A stretch of DNA of 64,000 nucleotides from Tetraselmis striata (Eukaryota > Chlorophyta > Chlorodendrophyceae > Chlorodendrales > Chlorodendraceae): positions 371,001-435,000 of the forward strand of contig VCJN01001862.1 in assembly GCA_006384855.1 (NCBI GenBank). Direction: 5' to 3'. The notes below the pieces were generated by a model. The model saw nothing but the letters and a program-made list of their open reading frames with translations, did not search any database and had not been told where the DNA came from. A program made the translations under genes and the position numbers. This document shows, piece after piece, positions 46,943-57,119 of this stretch (position 1 is the stretch's first letter; the number at the start of each line of letters is the position of its first letter).

Positions 46943-47546
46943 GTCTATTCAACTACACGTGCCACAGTGTCGTTTCGTGGAGCAGTATATGTGCCCGGCC
47001 TCATTTATACCGCCCCCTACCTGCGCTGCATGGTCCACCCCTACGAATTACTTAGCACAAACCGCCATTACTTAATAGGAACCTAGCACAGCCAGGCTTA
47101 TATGCCCGCTTTGCCGATCAACTTCTACGCACTTTCCGTCCCTCAACCGCCGGACATGGGGGTTTCAAAGTTGAGTCTGGTTTTGCCAAAAAGGTCGTGC
47201 AGGCTGTTTTACACGGTCAAGAGCCGAAATTGGCAGGAAGGTTTAGCGAAAAGCGTGGAGGGAAAACGGAGTCAGGGGGGGCGCTGCGTGGAACGCAGCG
47301 AAAACTGGAAGATGGCAGGCTCAGCTGTTCTGGCTGCTTTTATGTCTACTCGTGCTGCACCCAACAAGGGCGCAACAACAGTTACTAGTTCCCGTACCAC
47401 TGCGCAGCACTTGTAGCTGAAAAGCGGTTAGGTCAAGGATGGAAACCCCATAAACTAGTTTAGATCATTTCAAAGTTGAGTCTGGTTTTGCCAGTCTTGA
47501 GCGAACGGAGAGAGCGGTGGATTGACGGAGAAGGGGTAGCGCCAAG

Positions 47547-49209
47547 TCATGAAGGAGGCACTGGGAAGGCCACCGCTGCGGAGTCCTGTTGGACTTGGAA
47601 GTGGCGGAGGGGGGCGATGTGTCCAAAGAAGAACCACGCGCCAGGAGAAGGAAGAACGTTGGGGTCGATGTAGTCCAGAACGACATCAGAGTTAGTGGCC
47701 CAACCGCCCTGGTAGCGGATGTGGGACAGTGGCGCTCCAATGGCGTTTGCTGCAAAGGCTGCGCCCTTGCGTAGACTGTGTGAAGTCCAGGAAGTGCCAG
47801 CAGGGGGGGGCAGCGTTGACTAGGTTGACTGCTGTAGACAACCAGTCTGACATCGTAGCAGCAGTCCAAGGTTTTGACTGCTCAGCCACATTGACAGCCC
47901 AGAAGTTGGAGGTAGCCAAGCCAACAGTAACCAGGGGGACAGACTGGACGTTGTCGATGAAGTAGCGCAAGAGACGTGCCACTCGAGGGTGCTCGGACAC
48001 TGGAAGGAGAAGTACGCGCAGGTCGTCAGGTCCCCGCCGGCCGGCGCGACCCTTCTCGCGGTAGATCTGCAAGGTGATGTTGTAGGTGTCGACATGCACA
48101 TCTTGCACTCGACAGGAGACGCCAGTAAGGCCCCTGGCAAAGAACAGGAAGTTGACAACCGAGGCCAAGAGGGCTCGGTAGTCGAAGTGGGACTCTGGGT
48201 AAGGAGCAGACACAATTAGCTCGGCCTTTGAGACGAAGCGGTAAGCCACATCCGCAGGCAGAGGGACACGCAGAGGGGCAGCGTCCAGTCGACGCTGACG
48301 TAACATTAACCCACGTCTTGCCGAAGTGAGGTGTAGGCTGTCCTTGGCGATCGGGACGAGGTTGTGCAGCTCGAAGAAGGTGTTGATGGCAGACAGATAG
48401 GGCTGCAGCGACTTAGCTGCGATATGCCCTCGCTCCCCGATCCAGGCAACGTACCGAACAACAGTAGCAGTAGTCGCCTCTAGCGGGCTGATGTTCTCGG
48501 AGTCGTGGCAGAACTCAGCGAATTGAGCCAACCTGCCGGCGTAGCTCTTGAGGGTCTGAGCGCTGAGGGAGCTGGAGAGCAGGTCGAGCGTCCGCTGGCC
48601 TAGCTCGTCTGAGCCGAACGCGTCCTGTAGTCGGGATCGCAGTGACGCAGCCCACGGAGCGATAGCTGCGGGCTCGTCGATTACGTAAGTGCGTCGTTTT
48701 ACTGACAGAGTGCCACCGGCACGGCTACTGTTCGCAAAGTACTCGGCAGCAGCGGTTAGGTTCCCGGCGGTTGGCCGGTAGTTGCTGGACGGGTTTGCAG
48801 TAGCTTCAGTACGGGTTTGCGGGGCTAGGTTCAGGTAGGAGGGCCGCCCCGCGCGCCCTTCGCGCTCATAGCGCCTGTCCCGTGCGTAACGTACACGCGC
48901 GAAACTTGGTCGTTGCGAACCGGTTGTAACTCGTAGTGTAACAACCGACGAACGCAGAGATGGGGTTGTAGGAAAGGCGGATGGTTGAGCCGCCAGGTGC
49001 AGGTGTGCGGATGTTTGAGCCGCACTCGGCTGTAGCTGTAAGAAGCGCCGCACCGAGGAAGGTCTAAATGAAGTCTGTAAGGTGGGGGGGTCAGGTCCTG
49101 ACACATGGCGCTCATCCCGCCGTTGAGCTGCAAGGGTGCGTCTTGCGGCGGTCACCGAAAGGTGGCCTCGCAAGGCTCCTGCAGCTCCGACGAACGGCGC
49201 CCCACACCG
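47547..49209 (-). pseudogene. tyrosine recombinase, copy 2, frameshifted
   Basis: Nearly identical to the 24.0-25.7 kb recombinase until a short C run (G8 on plus, 47804-47811; C7 in copy 1). The extra base shifts the frame before the His-x-x-Arg and Trp-Tyr motifs, and translation ends at about 47692. The catalytic end is still present in another frame (47547-47800). Confidence 0.85.
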
Positions 49210-49212
49210 TCA
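49202..49212 (-). promoter_or_regulatory. candidate leaky stop TGA-CGG, copy 2
   Basis: TGACGGTGTGG on the minus strand, in frame between Gag and YR as in copy 1. Confidence 0.55.
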
Positions 49213-50085
49213 CTCGTGCTCACCTTCGCGGCCACGTCCACGTCCGCCGCCACGTCCTCGCCCACGCCCGCGACCTGCAGCTGCAGCCGCCACTCGAGAA
49301 GTAGCGGTCGCCTTGGCGCTGCTGGCAACGGTCGCCTCGAAGACACGTCGCTCGTAGTCCCGCATGAGGTCCCCAAAGATCGCAGAACCCAGATGCTCCG
49401 AAGCAGGCTGAAAATGCTGGGCTCGCAGCACATCCAGAACACCTTGGTCACCGTGCACACGCTTGATCTCATTGAGCTTCCGTAGGAAGGCCAAACGAAA
49501 CCGAAACGCCTTGTCGATGGCCTCGGCGTGGTTCCGAGCTCTCGCGAGGTAAGGGGTGAAGTCCTGGTTGCTGGAAGGGACGTAGGGCAGTAGCTCGTCG
49601 AGCGCCACGAAAAGGGCGGCCATGTGGGCACCGAAGCACGACATCCACAAGTACTCCTCCTGGGCCGGCAGACGCCGGTCATCCTGCTTGAGGTACTCGT
49701 TCGTTAGGTCGGTGCTCAAAGGGAAAAGTCCAGGCACTCGGCTGACCGGTCGAACGGCCTCGTAACCAGACTCTGCTCTCTGCAGTACCTCTGGCACCGC
49801 GAGGTAATCATCCTCGGCACTCACGGATTTTGCTCCGACACGGCCGCTCTGGGCTAGCTCTAGCAAGTCGGGGCGCTCTGCGGCTCCCCCGCTGCCTGTC
49901 GGCTGTCCCGCGAAGCGCTGCCCTGAGCCGGAGCCATGTGCCCCTTCTCCATCAACAACGCGATCACGAGCCGCCAACTGTGCCACAGCTGTAGCCAGCT
50001 CTCGCAGTTATGAAGACTGGGCCCTCATATCTGCGTTCAGCGACTGCAACGTCGGCTCAGCGACGGGTTCTTCTCCATCTGACAT
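49210..50085 (-). pseudogene. Gag-like protein, copy 2, nonsense mutation
   Basis: ATG at 50085 (MSDGEEP). A TTA to TAA change at 50010-50008 ends translation after about 25 residues. From the next open codon the frame runs intact to the Gly-Arg tail and the TGA at 49210-49212. Confidence 0.85.
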
Positions 50086-50409
50086 AGTAACGCACGGACG
50101 TACGGACGAGAATATCACACTCGGGTGGCGAGCCGGGTGTGGTCTTGAACAACCTGGGGTGACCTTGCTCGCAACGGGTTACGAGACAGTTTTTACATCG
50201 CTGCGTGGAACGCAGCGAAAACTGGAAGATGGCAGGCTCAGCTGTTCTGGCTGCTTTTATGTCTACTCGTGCTGCACCCAACAAGGGCGCAACAACAGTT
50301 CCCGTACCACTAGTACCACTAGTACCACTAGTTCCCGTACCACTGCGCAGCACTTGTAGCTGAAAAGCGGTTAGGTCAAGGATGGAAACCCCATAAACTA
50401 GTTTAGATC

Positions 50410-51020
50410 ATTAAGCCGCCAGCCTCGGCAGTTGCTTAGCCAGACTTGGCATCCCGTACCGTGTCCATGGTTTCGCAGCTCTGCCGCCGGCACACGCCGA
50501 GTCCGGGGCTTGCTGCCGCGGGGTTGCGCACGCATGCACGCACGGTAATATACGCCGCCGACGCCGCCACGCTTACTTCCACCACCTTCGCCAGCCGCAG
50601 CTTCGCACGCCGTTCCGCCGACATACGAAACGCACGAATCCCCCCCCCCCCCCCCCCCCCCCCTCCGACGCGGATGAACCGCCTCCCAAAGGAAACATGC
50701 CGGTTGGTGGTAAGCCCATCAGGCGTGGGGTGCCGGCGCCGGTACTGGTGCGACGGAGCTGTCGCGTCAGGAACCGCACCGCATGTGGAGCAACACATGG
50801 CGGTGCCGGCCCCACCTATGTCTAGGGCCACCTCCTCACAACACCCCGCCACGACGGCGTCGGCCACCGCCGACGGCGCCGTTGCGGGGGGGGACGCCCT
50901 GCCAGGCGACGATGATGCGCCTGGTGCGCCGCGTCAGGAGGCGGAGGAGGCCGTGGTCGAGGCGACTGATCGGGCTGAGGGGGTTGTTGAGGCGAGCGAG
51001 GCTGCGCTCGCGCCACCCGC
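50410..51020. other. right arm of composite element, poorly defined
   Basis: Holds a poly(C) run at about 50640-50663. A plus-strand frame from 50446 is Ala/Pro/Arg-rich and continues beyond 51 kb, but shows no domain. It may include 5' exons of the Cys-rich ORF ending at 51400. Confidence 0.3.
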
Positions 51021-51400
51021 CCCGCAGCCACCTGCGGGACATGCCGACTTGCTCGTCGCCATGCTGACCGGAGCACTACGAGCAGTGGCGGGAGGCGGCC
51101 ACATGCACTATCATGTGCGTGGACTGCGGCCAACGGACGGACTGGGAGTGTTGCTGCGACGGCACCCCGGCTTTGTGCGGCCCCAAGTACCCATGCATGG
51201 CGACCCATCAGCGGGCAGTCCCCTGCCCGACCACGGCCACGGTGAGGGCGGAGTTCCGCCATGTCAGGGACGCGTTCCACGACGCGACTCGCGCCGCCGT
51301 GTGTGAGGCTTCCGAGAAGGCACGCGCGGCTGGTGGGGTGCGCAGGGTGAGGCGGCGGACGGCCCAGGAGCTGAAGGAGAGCGAGACATGCCGTCAGTGA
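51020..51400 (+). CDS. Cys-rich zinc-finger ORF, possible transposase C-terminus
   Basis: The frame reads EHYEQWREAATCTIMCVDCG, then WECCCDGTPALCGPKYPCMA and THQ, and ends at 51400. The Cys pattern with trailing His resembles the C-terminal finger of piggyBac-type transposases (compare 12.9-13.0 kb). The left limit is only where the frame becomes convincing; a splice acceptor probably lies near it. No catalytic core is present nearby. Confidence 0.4.
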
Positions 51401-51443
51401 GGTCGGGCGCAATGTCATTGGGTGGGGCACACGGACGTGTAAC

Positions 51444-51780
51444 ACTTGCACTTTGCGCGTACTGCTGGGTTACATCCAGGCGGTGTCACACTATGCAACC
51501 AGAAAGGCTGCGTTGCTACTGCAAACGATGCTACGCCTCACTCGGTAGCAACCGCTGCCCCGCCTATCCCACAGCCGCTGCCCCCCCCCCCCCCCCCCCC
51601 CTCGCGCACCGTCCTGCGACCTCGCGTGGATCCCCGCCACCAGCAGCTTGCACTTGCACTTTGCGCGTACTGCTGGGTTACATCCAGGCGGCGTCACACT
51701 ATGCAACCGGAAAGGCTGCGTTGCTACTGCAAACGATGCTACGCCTCACTCGGTAGCAACCGCTGCCCCGCCCATCCCAC
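51444..51780 (+). repeat. 206-bp direct duplication
   Basis: About 130 bases starting ACTTGCACTTTGCGCGTACT at 51444 recur at 51650 with few changes. A poly(C) run (about 51582-51601) lies between them. One frame of the unit is Cys-rich (CAYCWVTSRRC, CYCKRC). Confidence 0.85.
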
Positions 51781-51781
51781 T

Positions 51782-52110
51782 CGCCTTGGCGCCGCGCTGC
51801 CCCGGCCGCCGCGCCTTGGCGCCGCGCTCCCCCGGCCGCCGCGCCTTGGCGCCGCGCTCCCCCGGCCGCCGCGCCTTGGCGCCGCGCTGCCCCGGCCGCC
51901 GCGCCTTGGCGCCGCGCTGCCCCGGCCGCCGCGCCTTGGCGCCGCGCTGCCCCGGCCGCCGCGCCTTGGCGCCGCGCTGCCGCGGCCGCCGCGCCTTGGC
52001 GCCGCGCTGCCCCGGCCGCCGCGCCTTGGCGCCGCGCTGCCCCGGCCGCCGCGCCTTGGCGCCGCGCTGCCCCGGCCGCTGCGCCTTGGCGCCGCGCTGC
52101 CTTGGCGCCG
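51782..52110. repeat. 30-bp GC minisatellite, about 11 copies
   Basis: Unit CGCCTTGGCGCCGCGCTGCC plus CCGGCCGCCG. Because 30 is a multiple of three, all frames stay open, encoding ten-residue repeats such as RLGAALPRPP (plus) or GQRGAKARRP (minus). Units differ at one or two positions. Confidence 0.95.
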
Positions 52111-52139
52111 CGCTGGGTCTCGAGTCCTCCCCTCCCTGG

Positions 52140-52822
52140 TGAGCGCGTCCACCTGCGCCTTGCGCTCGGGGCCGTCCTCCTCCGTCACCACATTCTGCAA
52201 CCCCCACCGCGTGACGAACCACGCAGCTCCTTGCATGCGCTTGTACATGTGCCCAAGCACCGCCTGGGGACGCGAAGCTCCTTCTCGGTCATGATCGCCT
52301 TCACCCGGGCCTCCTCGAACAGCGGACCAACGTTAAGAATGGAAAATGTTTCCATGTGGTGCAAGCAGTCCTCCATGACCCAGCCGGACTGCACCGTCAC
52401 CTTGCCTGACCCTGCAGTCATGGAGGGGAATGCCGTCATGCCCACGCCCACGCCCACGCCCGGGGGGGGGGGGGGGGTTTACCTTTCGACTTCTTGGACA
52501 CCGCAAACGAAGGGCGCAACCCGCGTCCAAAGTTGCTGGGTATCGGGACTAAAGCCTGGCGCCGGTCTTCCTGCTTCATAGCTCGGAATCCAATGTGGCC
52601 CTGCACGGTGACAAATTTCCTCCAGAAGTCCCTTCCCAAGCCAAAAAAAACAGGTGGAACGGCGCGAGGGGGAAGAGGTTGACCATGCTGACATAGCCCA
52701 GGACCACATGCACATGGCACACGCCATGGCAGCCAGTGTTGTGCTTGGCCTCCGCCAGCCGGGTTGTGTTGAACGCACGCCGGGCAAGGTGCGTGATTCA
52801 CTGGACAAGTCATCGCCTTCAT
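52140..52822 (-). CDS. minus-strand exon-like ORFs of composite element
   Basis: Two blocks look protein-coding. One reads LGRDFWRKFVTVQGHIGFRA and GRGLRPSFAVSKKSK (about 52645-52480). The other reads GWVMEDCLHHMETFSILNVG, FEEARVKAIMTEKELRVPRR and MYKRMQGAAWFVTRWGLQNV (about 52450-52150). The poly(G) run at 52461-52477 lies between them, likely in an intron. No known domain recognised. They may belong with the BED and Tudor-like ORFs upstream on the same strand. Confidence 0.4.
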
Positions 52823-52981
52823 GGACGGTTACCAAGCGAGCATCCCCGTCCGCATCCACAGGGGGGTGCTCCTGGGCAGCCGCCATAGCCTCCACAACCT
52901 GCCACGCCGACTGGGCGGGTGCGTGTGATTCCATACAACCGCAGTTGAGTGGTGCCACCCGCACGCAGGCCGGGCCCACTC

Positions 52982-53558
52982 ACCTCTGAACGCAGAAGAT
53001 CCACAATGTCACCGTCCTCGAAAACAGCGCGCCACTGGGTCGCCCCGCCGTAGTCCTCCAACACCCACTCGGTAACGACGCCGGTTATCACGCCGTAGTG
53101 CCATACTCCCCGGAACTTCTTGGCGATGACCTTCATGTAGAAGTCACCGGGATCGCCTTTCCGTATCACGCCCTCATCGGCAGCTTCCACGTCCGCCGGC
53201 GGCCACGCAGGCGCGTCGATATCCATACCGTCTTCGCCAACGGGGTCCTCCCCCACACCCATCACATCGTCCTCCGAGACCGGCGCCGGCGGGCCGTTTC
53301 CGACGGCTGCAGCTACTCCTGCTGCCGCCCCTGCCGCTGCTGCTGCTACTGCTGCCGCCCTGCTGCTGCTGCTTGTAATAAGGCGGCCTTGCGGTGCAAC
53401 TTAGCCGCACGCTTCAACGAGTGGCTACAGTTCGGGTATTTCCGGAAGTGCCGCTCTCGCGCCGTCCTTTCACTACTGCCCGTCACGATGCCGTGGCAGT
53501 GCTTGCATGTGTACACGCCATTCTTCGACACACTCGACATCCATCCCTCTCCCGGCAT
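52982..53558 (-). CDS. BED-finger and Tudor-like ORFs, TE-associated
   Basis: 53558-53346 encodes a Cys-Cys/His-Cys finger of BED type (GVYTCKHCHGIVTG, RERHFRKYPNCSHS). 53270-52982 encodes KKFRGVWHYGVITGVV and WRAVFEDGDIVDLL, a Tudor/PWWP-like barrel with its YeDGD-type motif, and ends at a GTGAGT donor. Between them a CAG/GCA-rich stretch changes frame, by intron or by indel. Such DNA- and chromatin-binding modules often precede transposase cores in algal elements. The encoded gene probably runs leftward; its core is missing or unrecognised. Confidence 0.5.
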
Positions 53559-53699
53559 GCCTGCTGCCGCGCGCGCGCGGGGGGGGGGGGGGTTGAGAGT
53601 TGGGGTGGATGTAGCCCACCACCGGCAGGGAGCACAAATGCGAGTGCGCGGCTGTCCGCGCTTGATTCAACGGTGAGCGGCGGTGACCGTGAGGCGACC

Positions 53700-55015
53700 C
53701 CGTACTTCATGCGCGTGCTGGGGCGTTACACAATCATCAGCAGTTAGGGCGGCTGCATTAAAACGCGCACCTACGAACACCACCTACCGCCTACCACCTA
53801 CCGTACCACCTACATCCGCCCACACCTCCGCCCGTCGTGCCGCACATCGCCGCACACCGCGGGGTCAGCGGTCAGCGATGTGCGGTCAGCGATGTGCGGC
53901 GATGTGCAATGAGTGCGTACATCCGCTTGTACTTAGTCCGGGTGCTCCGCGTCGGCGGGCGACACGCGAGCCCGCGTGCGCATATCAATTTGATGAAATT
54001 ATGGAAACGAGAAATTCATATAGTACTTTACAGGTCGCCCGCGATAGTCGTCGCTACTGGGTATGAAATCCACGTCCCTCGTCCGTCCCGTATCGTCCCC
54101 GTATGTCGTCGTTCGTCACCAGTAGGGCACATTTACGTCACATCTGAATCTCACAGTGCTTGACATCATTGTCAGGCAGATTGCCCACGGAAAGTAGTTG
54201 TACTACAAACGACATTATACCGGAATTACCTGTTCCAATTAACAGAATATGCGAAGTGCAGTTTCACAGCTAGCGCGGGCGCAGTATGCGTACGATGTAA
54301 TGCGAACTTGATAGTGCGGCATCAATCGCTCTTACAAAGTGCAATAGAAATCCGCAAATACACAGTCAATGGCACTCGACGTTGCATTCGTTACTCTTCG
54401 CTCCAAATTACATGCCCGTACAAGTTCTGCATAATGTCCAATTCTCAAGCCTACCCACTCTAGCTAGAGAGACATGATCGCACGTTCGATAAGATGGATT
54501 TTGGGAATGGGTTTTTCTAGTAAAAAAATACCCAAATTTTCCGCACACGGAATTTGAAGACAAGAATTAATACGAATATGAAATGTTCAAAGAATGCCAT
54601 TTTCGTAGGCTTTTCGTCCGACACTCAATGGCCATCAACGCAAAACATTATTGATATGTTTGGCACAAGGCTGCATTTGCCCATGGTCTTTGCACTATTG
54701 CCACAGCAAATTTTGGTGAACCGAGTATATTTAAAGTGAAAGAAGTCGGAGGGAGCGCACGGCGAGTAGGCGTACGCTACGCTCCCGTTCCTTGTGCCGT
54801 GCCTTCGCCGCTCTTGTGGAGGCCGCTGCACATGTCTCTGAAGAGTGGACAGAGTGGTGATATGGACTGGTTTCCGGTCAACTTAGGATTTTTTCTCGAA
54901 ACAAGCCCGTCCAAGCTTAAAATTTGGTCAGCTTTGGTCAGCTTTGGATCAATTTCGGATTTTCTACTTGGCGCAATGCCATAGCAAGCCAGTCCAGGCT
55001 TCGGAGTGCATGTAA
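53700..55015. other. right end of composite element and flanking AT-rich DNA
   Basis: 53.8-53.9 kb has repeats of GCGATGTGCGGTCA. After the inverted terminus at 54158 the sequence becomes AT-rich without supported genes. Confidence 0.4.
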
Positions 55016-55093
55016 CACACACACGCACACAGACACAGACACAAACACACAGACACACATACACTACACAAACACACACACAGACACACACGC

Positions 55094-55176
<83 letters not shown>

Positions 55177-55184
55177 ATTGCAAA
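55016..55184. repeat. (CA)n microsatellite, about 170 bp
   Basis: Long CACACA array with interspersed GACACA and CGCACA units. Open frames of alternating Thr-His or Cys-Val are artefacts of the repeat. Confidence 0.95.
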
Positions 55185-55293
55185 CCACGGGCAAAAATGC
55201 GGACAACCGGGTGCACGGCGATCAGTTGCTGCGGCCTTTTGCCCGGGCGGTGAACAACATATTTGGTCAGTTTGCGGTCAGATGTGAATTTAT

Positions 55294-56244
55294 AGCACGA
55301 TAGCCGTTCTCTCCCACCGCGCACACACCCAGCACTCGCGCATATCCCTGAGCGGATAATATGTCATCGCCGCCGTACACGTAGAGCAGACACCTGTGGC
55401 GGTGTTCGACGAATTTGAAGCGCTTGTCCTAGAGGTGAGACGTCCGCCGCAGCTGTGCGTGGTTCGCTTTTTTACGGTATGTTTGTCGTTCCCTTGCTTT
55501 CAGAGGAATAGCAGGACATGATAGGAAGTACCCGGTCGCCTATAACGTATTTTGTCTGCTTCTTGGTTACGAAAGAAGCACGGAAACAGAGACAACCTGC
55601 TTCGTGAGGACCTCCAAAGACAAAAGAGAGTCAGATAGATACTTGCGCGAGACATAGACATGCTCGAAACGACGACTCGGCACATGACCTACAAACACAC
55701 CGCCCGAGACGAGCGACCGAATACGCGCACCGGGTCAATAGACACAGAAAGCTAGTAGATACATGCATCACAAACCACAGTGGCGGCGGCAACGAACCTC
55801 GTCATACAGGTGGGCGGCGATGCAGTTGGCGCGACAAGTATGTCGCCGATCAGAACGCGGGTCGCTGCTGCACGCGAGCCCGACCGCGGAAAACCACGCT
55901 CCACACAGGTCCCAAACCACTAGCGGTGCCTGTCGTAACCAAGAAGCAGACAAAACACGTTAGGTGACCATGTACTTCCTATCCTGTCCTGCTATTCCTC
56001 TGTAAGCAGGCAGTTTTGGCGCTGTAGGAGAGGGATAACAAGGGAACGAGAAACATACCGTAAAATGGCGAACCACGCACAGCTGCGGTGGACGTCTCAC
56101 CTCCAGGACAAGCGCTTCGAATTCGTCGAACACCGCCACAGGTACCTGCTCTACCTGTACGGCGGCGATGACGACATATTATCCGCTCAGGGATATGCGC
56201 GAGTGCTGGGTGTGTGCGCGGTGGGAGAGAACGGCTATCGTGCT
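55294..56244. repeat. long inverted repeat (foldback), arms about 276 and 310 bp
   Basis: 55294-55569 is the imperfect reverse complement of 55935-56244, separated by 365 bp. Shared blocks include AGCACGATAGCCGTTCTC, CGCATATCCCTGAGCGGATA and CTGCTTCTTGGTTAC. The arms differ by substitutions and a roughly 30-base insertion in the right arm. Transcription through it would give a long hairpin RNA. No coding potential seen. Confidence 0.9.
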
Positions 56245-57119
56245 GGTAGATCCTGCTGGGAACAGAATAGAATTGGCCCACACTGCATCCCGACCAGCAG
56301 GTAGGGAACGGTGCGCGTACGGGTACAGTGGGACTGCCTTCTTCCGATATGCCGTATGATATACACCAATCAAAATTACGAAAAATGCCAACTCGGCACG
56401 AACACATCTTGGGTATGTCATTTCGTCGAAGCGCGTACACGCCGTTATGCGCATACATTACGATCACACCGCGCAAAGCAACCGAGAGCCTTTATCTCAA
56501 TCTTAGTACATTCATCCGTGTCATCACACCACCCAATCTTAGAGGCATAAATACCGGTCAGCACCGGCCTCGTACACCTCGCGTCGCATCCGCGACGCAA
56601 TAATACTTAATGCCACATATGTTTTGCGCGTACAGCTACGATTTAATCTTTTCTGATATGTGAAAATACGCTTTATCGTACGAAGATATGTAAATTTCAT
56701 AAATTTTACCTTTTTGCCCCCTTTCGGTTTACGAGGGGACACGATACAAAACACTTTTGGGAAAAGCGCTCCACTCTGGCAAGCCTCGTATAACTGCATG
56801 GACATTCGTAAACACGAAGCTTTTTCCGAAGTACTTCAATAGGACTATTCACGTGCTCCGGCAGCCTGGATATCAGCGTTCTAATTATTCAACGTTTCAT
56901 GGTTTCGCCTACATCTGCAACGTCAGATCTGGGCCCTAGATAGGTCAGCACATGCTGACGACGACTGGCTAAAATGCCACTACCCGGCGGTTGGACGACG
57001 GAATCAGGATATTCGCGATCGTCGTTGTTCGCGTGTTTTTGAAGTTCTTCCCGCCTGTCGTCTCAACGTGCAGCCTATCAACCCTGGTGGCCCATATAGC
57101 GAGGCCGCTGGGGGTGGTG
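56245..57119. other. upstream region of endo-beta-mannosidase-like gene
   Basis: No gene seen. The host frame is open upstream to 56991, but I place the start at 57120. Confidence 0.4.

Larger units (their letters stand above)
47163..50409 (-). mobile_element. Gag-YR split-direct-repeat element, copy 2, inactivated
   Basis: Reverse-oriented copy of the 22.9-kb element, nested in the 10.3-kb composite. B2 47163-47188, A2 47282-47466, B1 47467-47493, A1 50199-50409. A1 is 26 bp longer than A2 because of extra TAGTACCAC units near 50310. Gag and YR are each broken by a single small change. The leaky-stop motif is conserved. Confidence 0.88.
43843..54158. mobile_element. 10.3-kb composite element with CACTG inverted ends
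   Basis: Exact 22-bp inverted repeats at 43843-43864 and 54137-54158 begin CACTGTGAGATTC. A second inner match (GGTGACGAA) follows at about 43870 and 54111. CACTG/CACTA ends suggest an EnSpm/CACTA-like element. The flanks are CTTA on the left and CTT on the right, so a clean 3-bp target duplication is not shown. Inside are a Gag-YR retroelement (47163-50409), a tandem array, a minisatellite, and ORFs with BED and Tudor-like modules. No DDE core was recognised. Confidence 0.55.

Noticed and set aside
51782-52110. CRISPR-like regular repeat
   Set aside because: Units are contiguous without unique spacers and the genome is eukaryotic; it is a minisatellite.
55006-55324. Open frames over the CA repeat
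   Set aside because: Thr-His and Cys-Val alternation comes only from the dinucleotide repeat.
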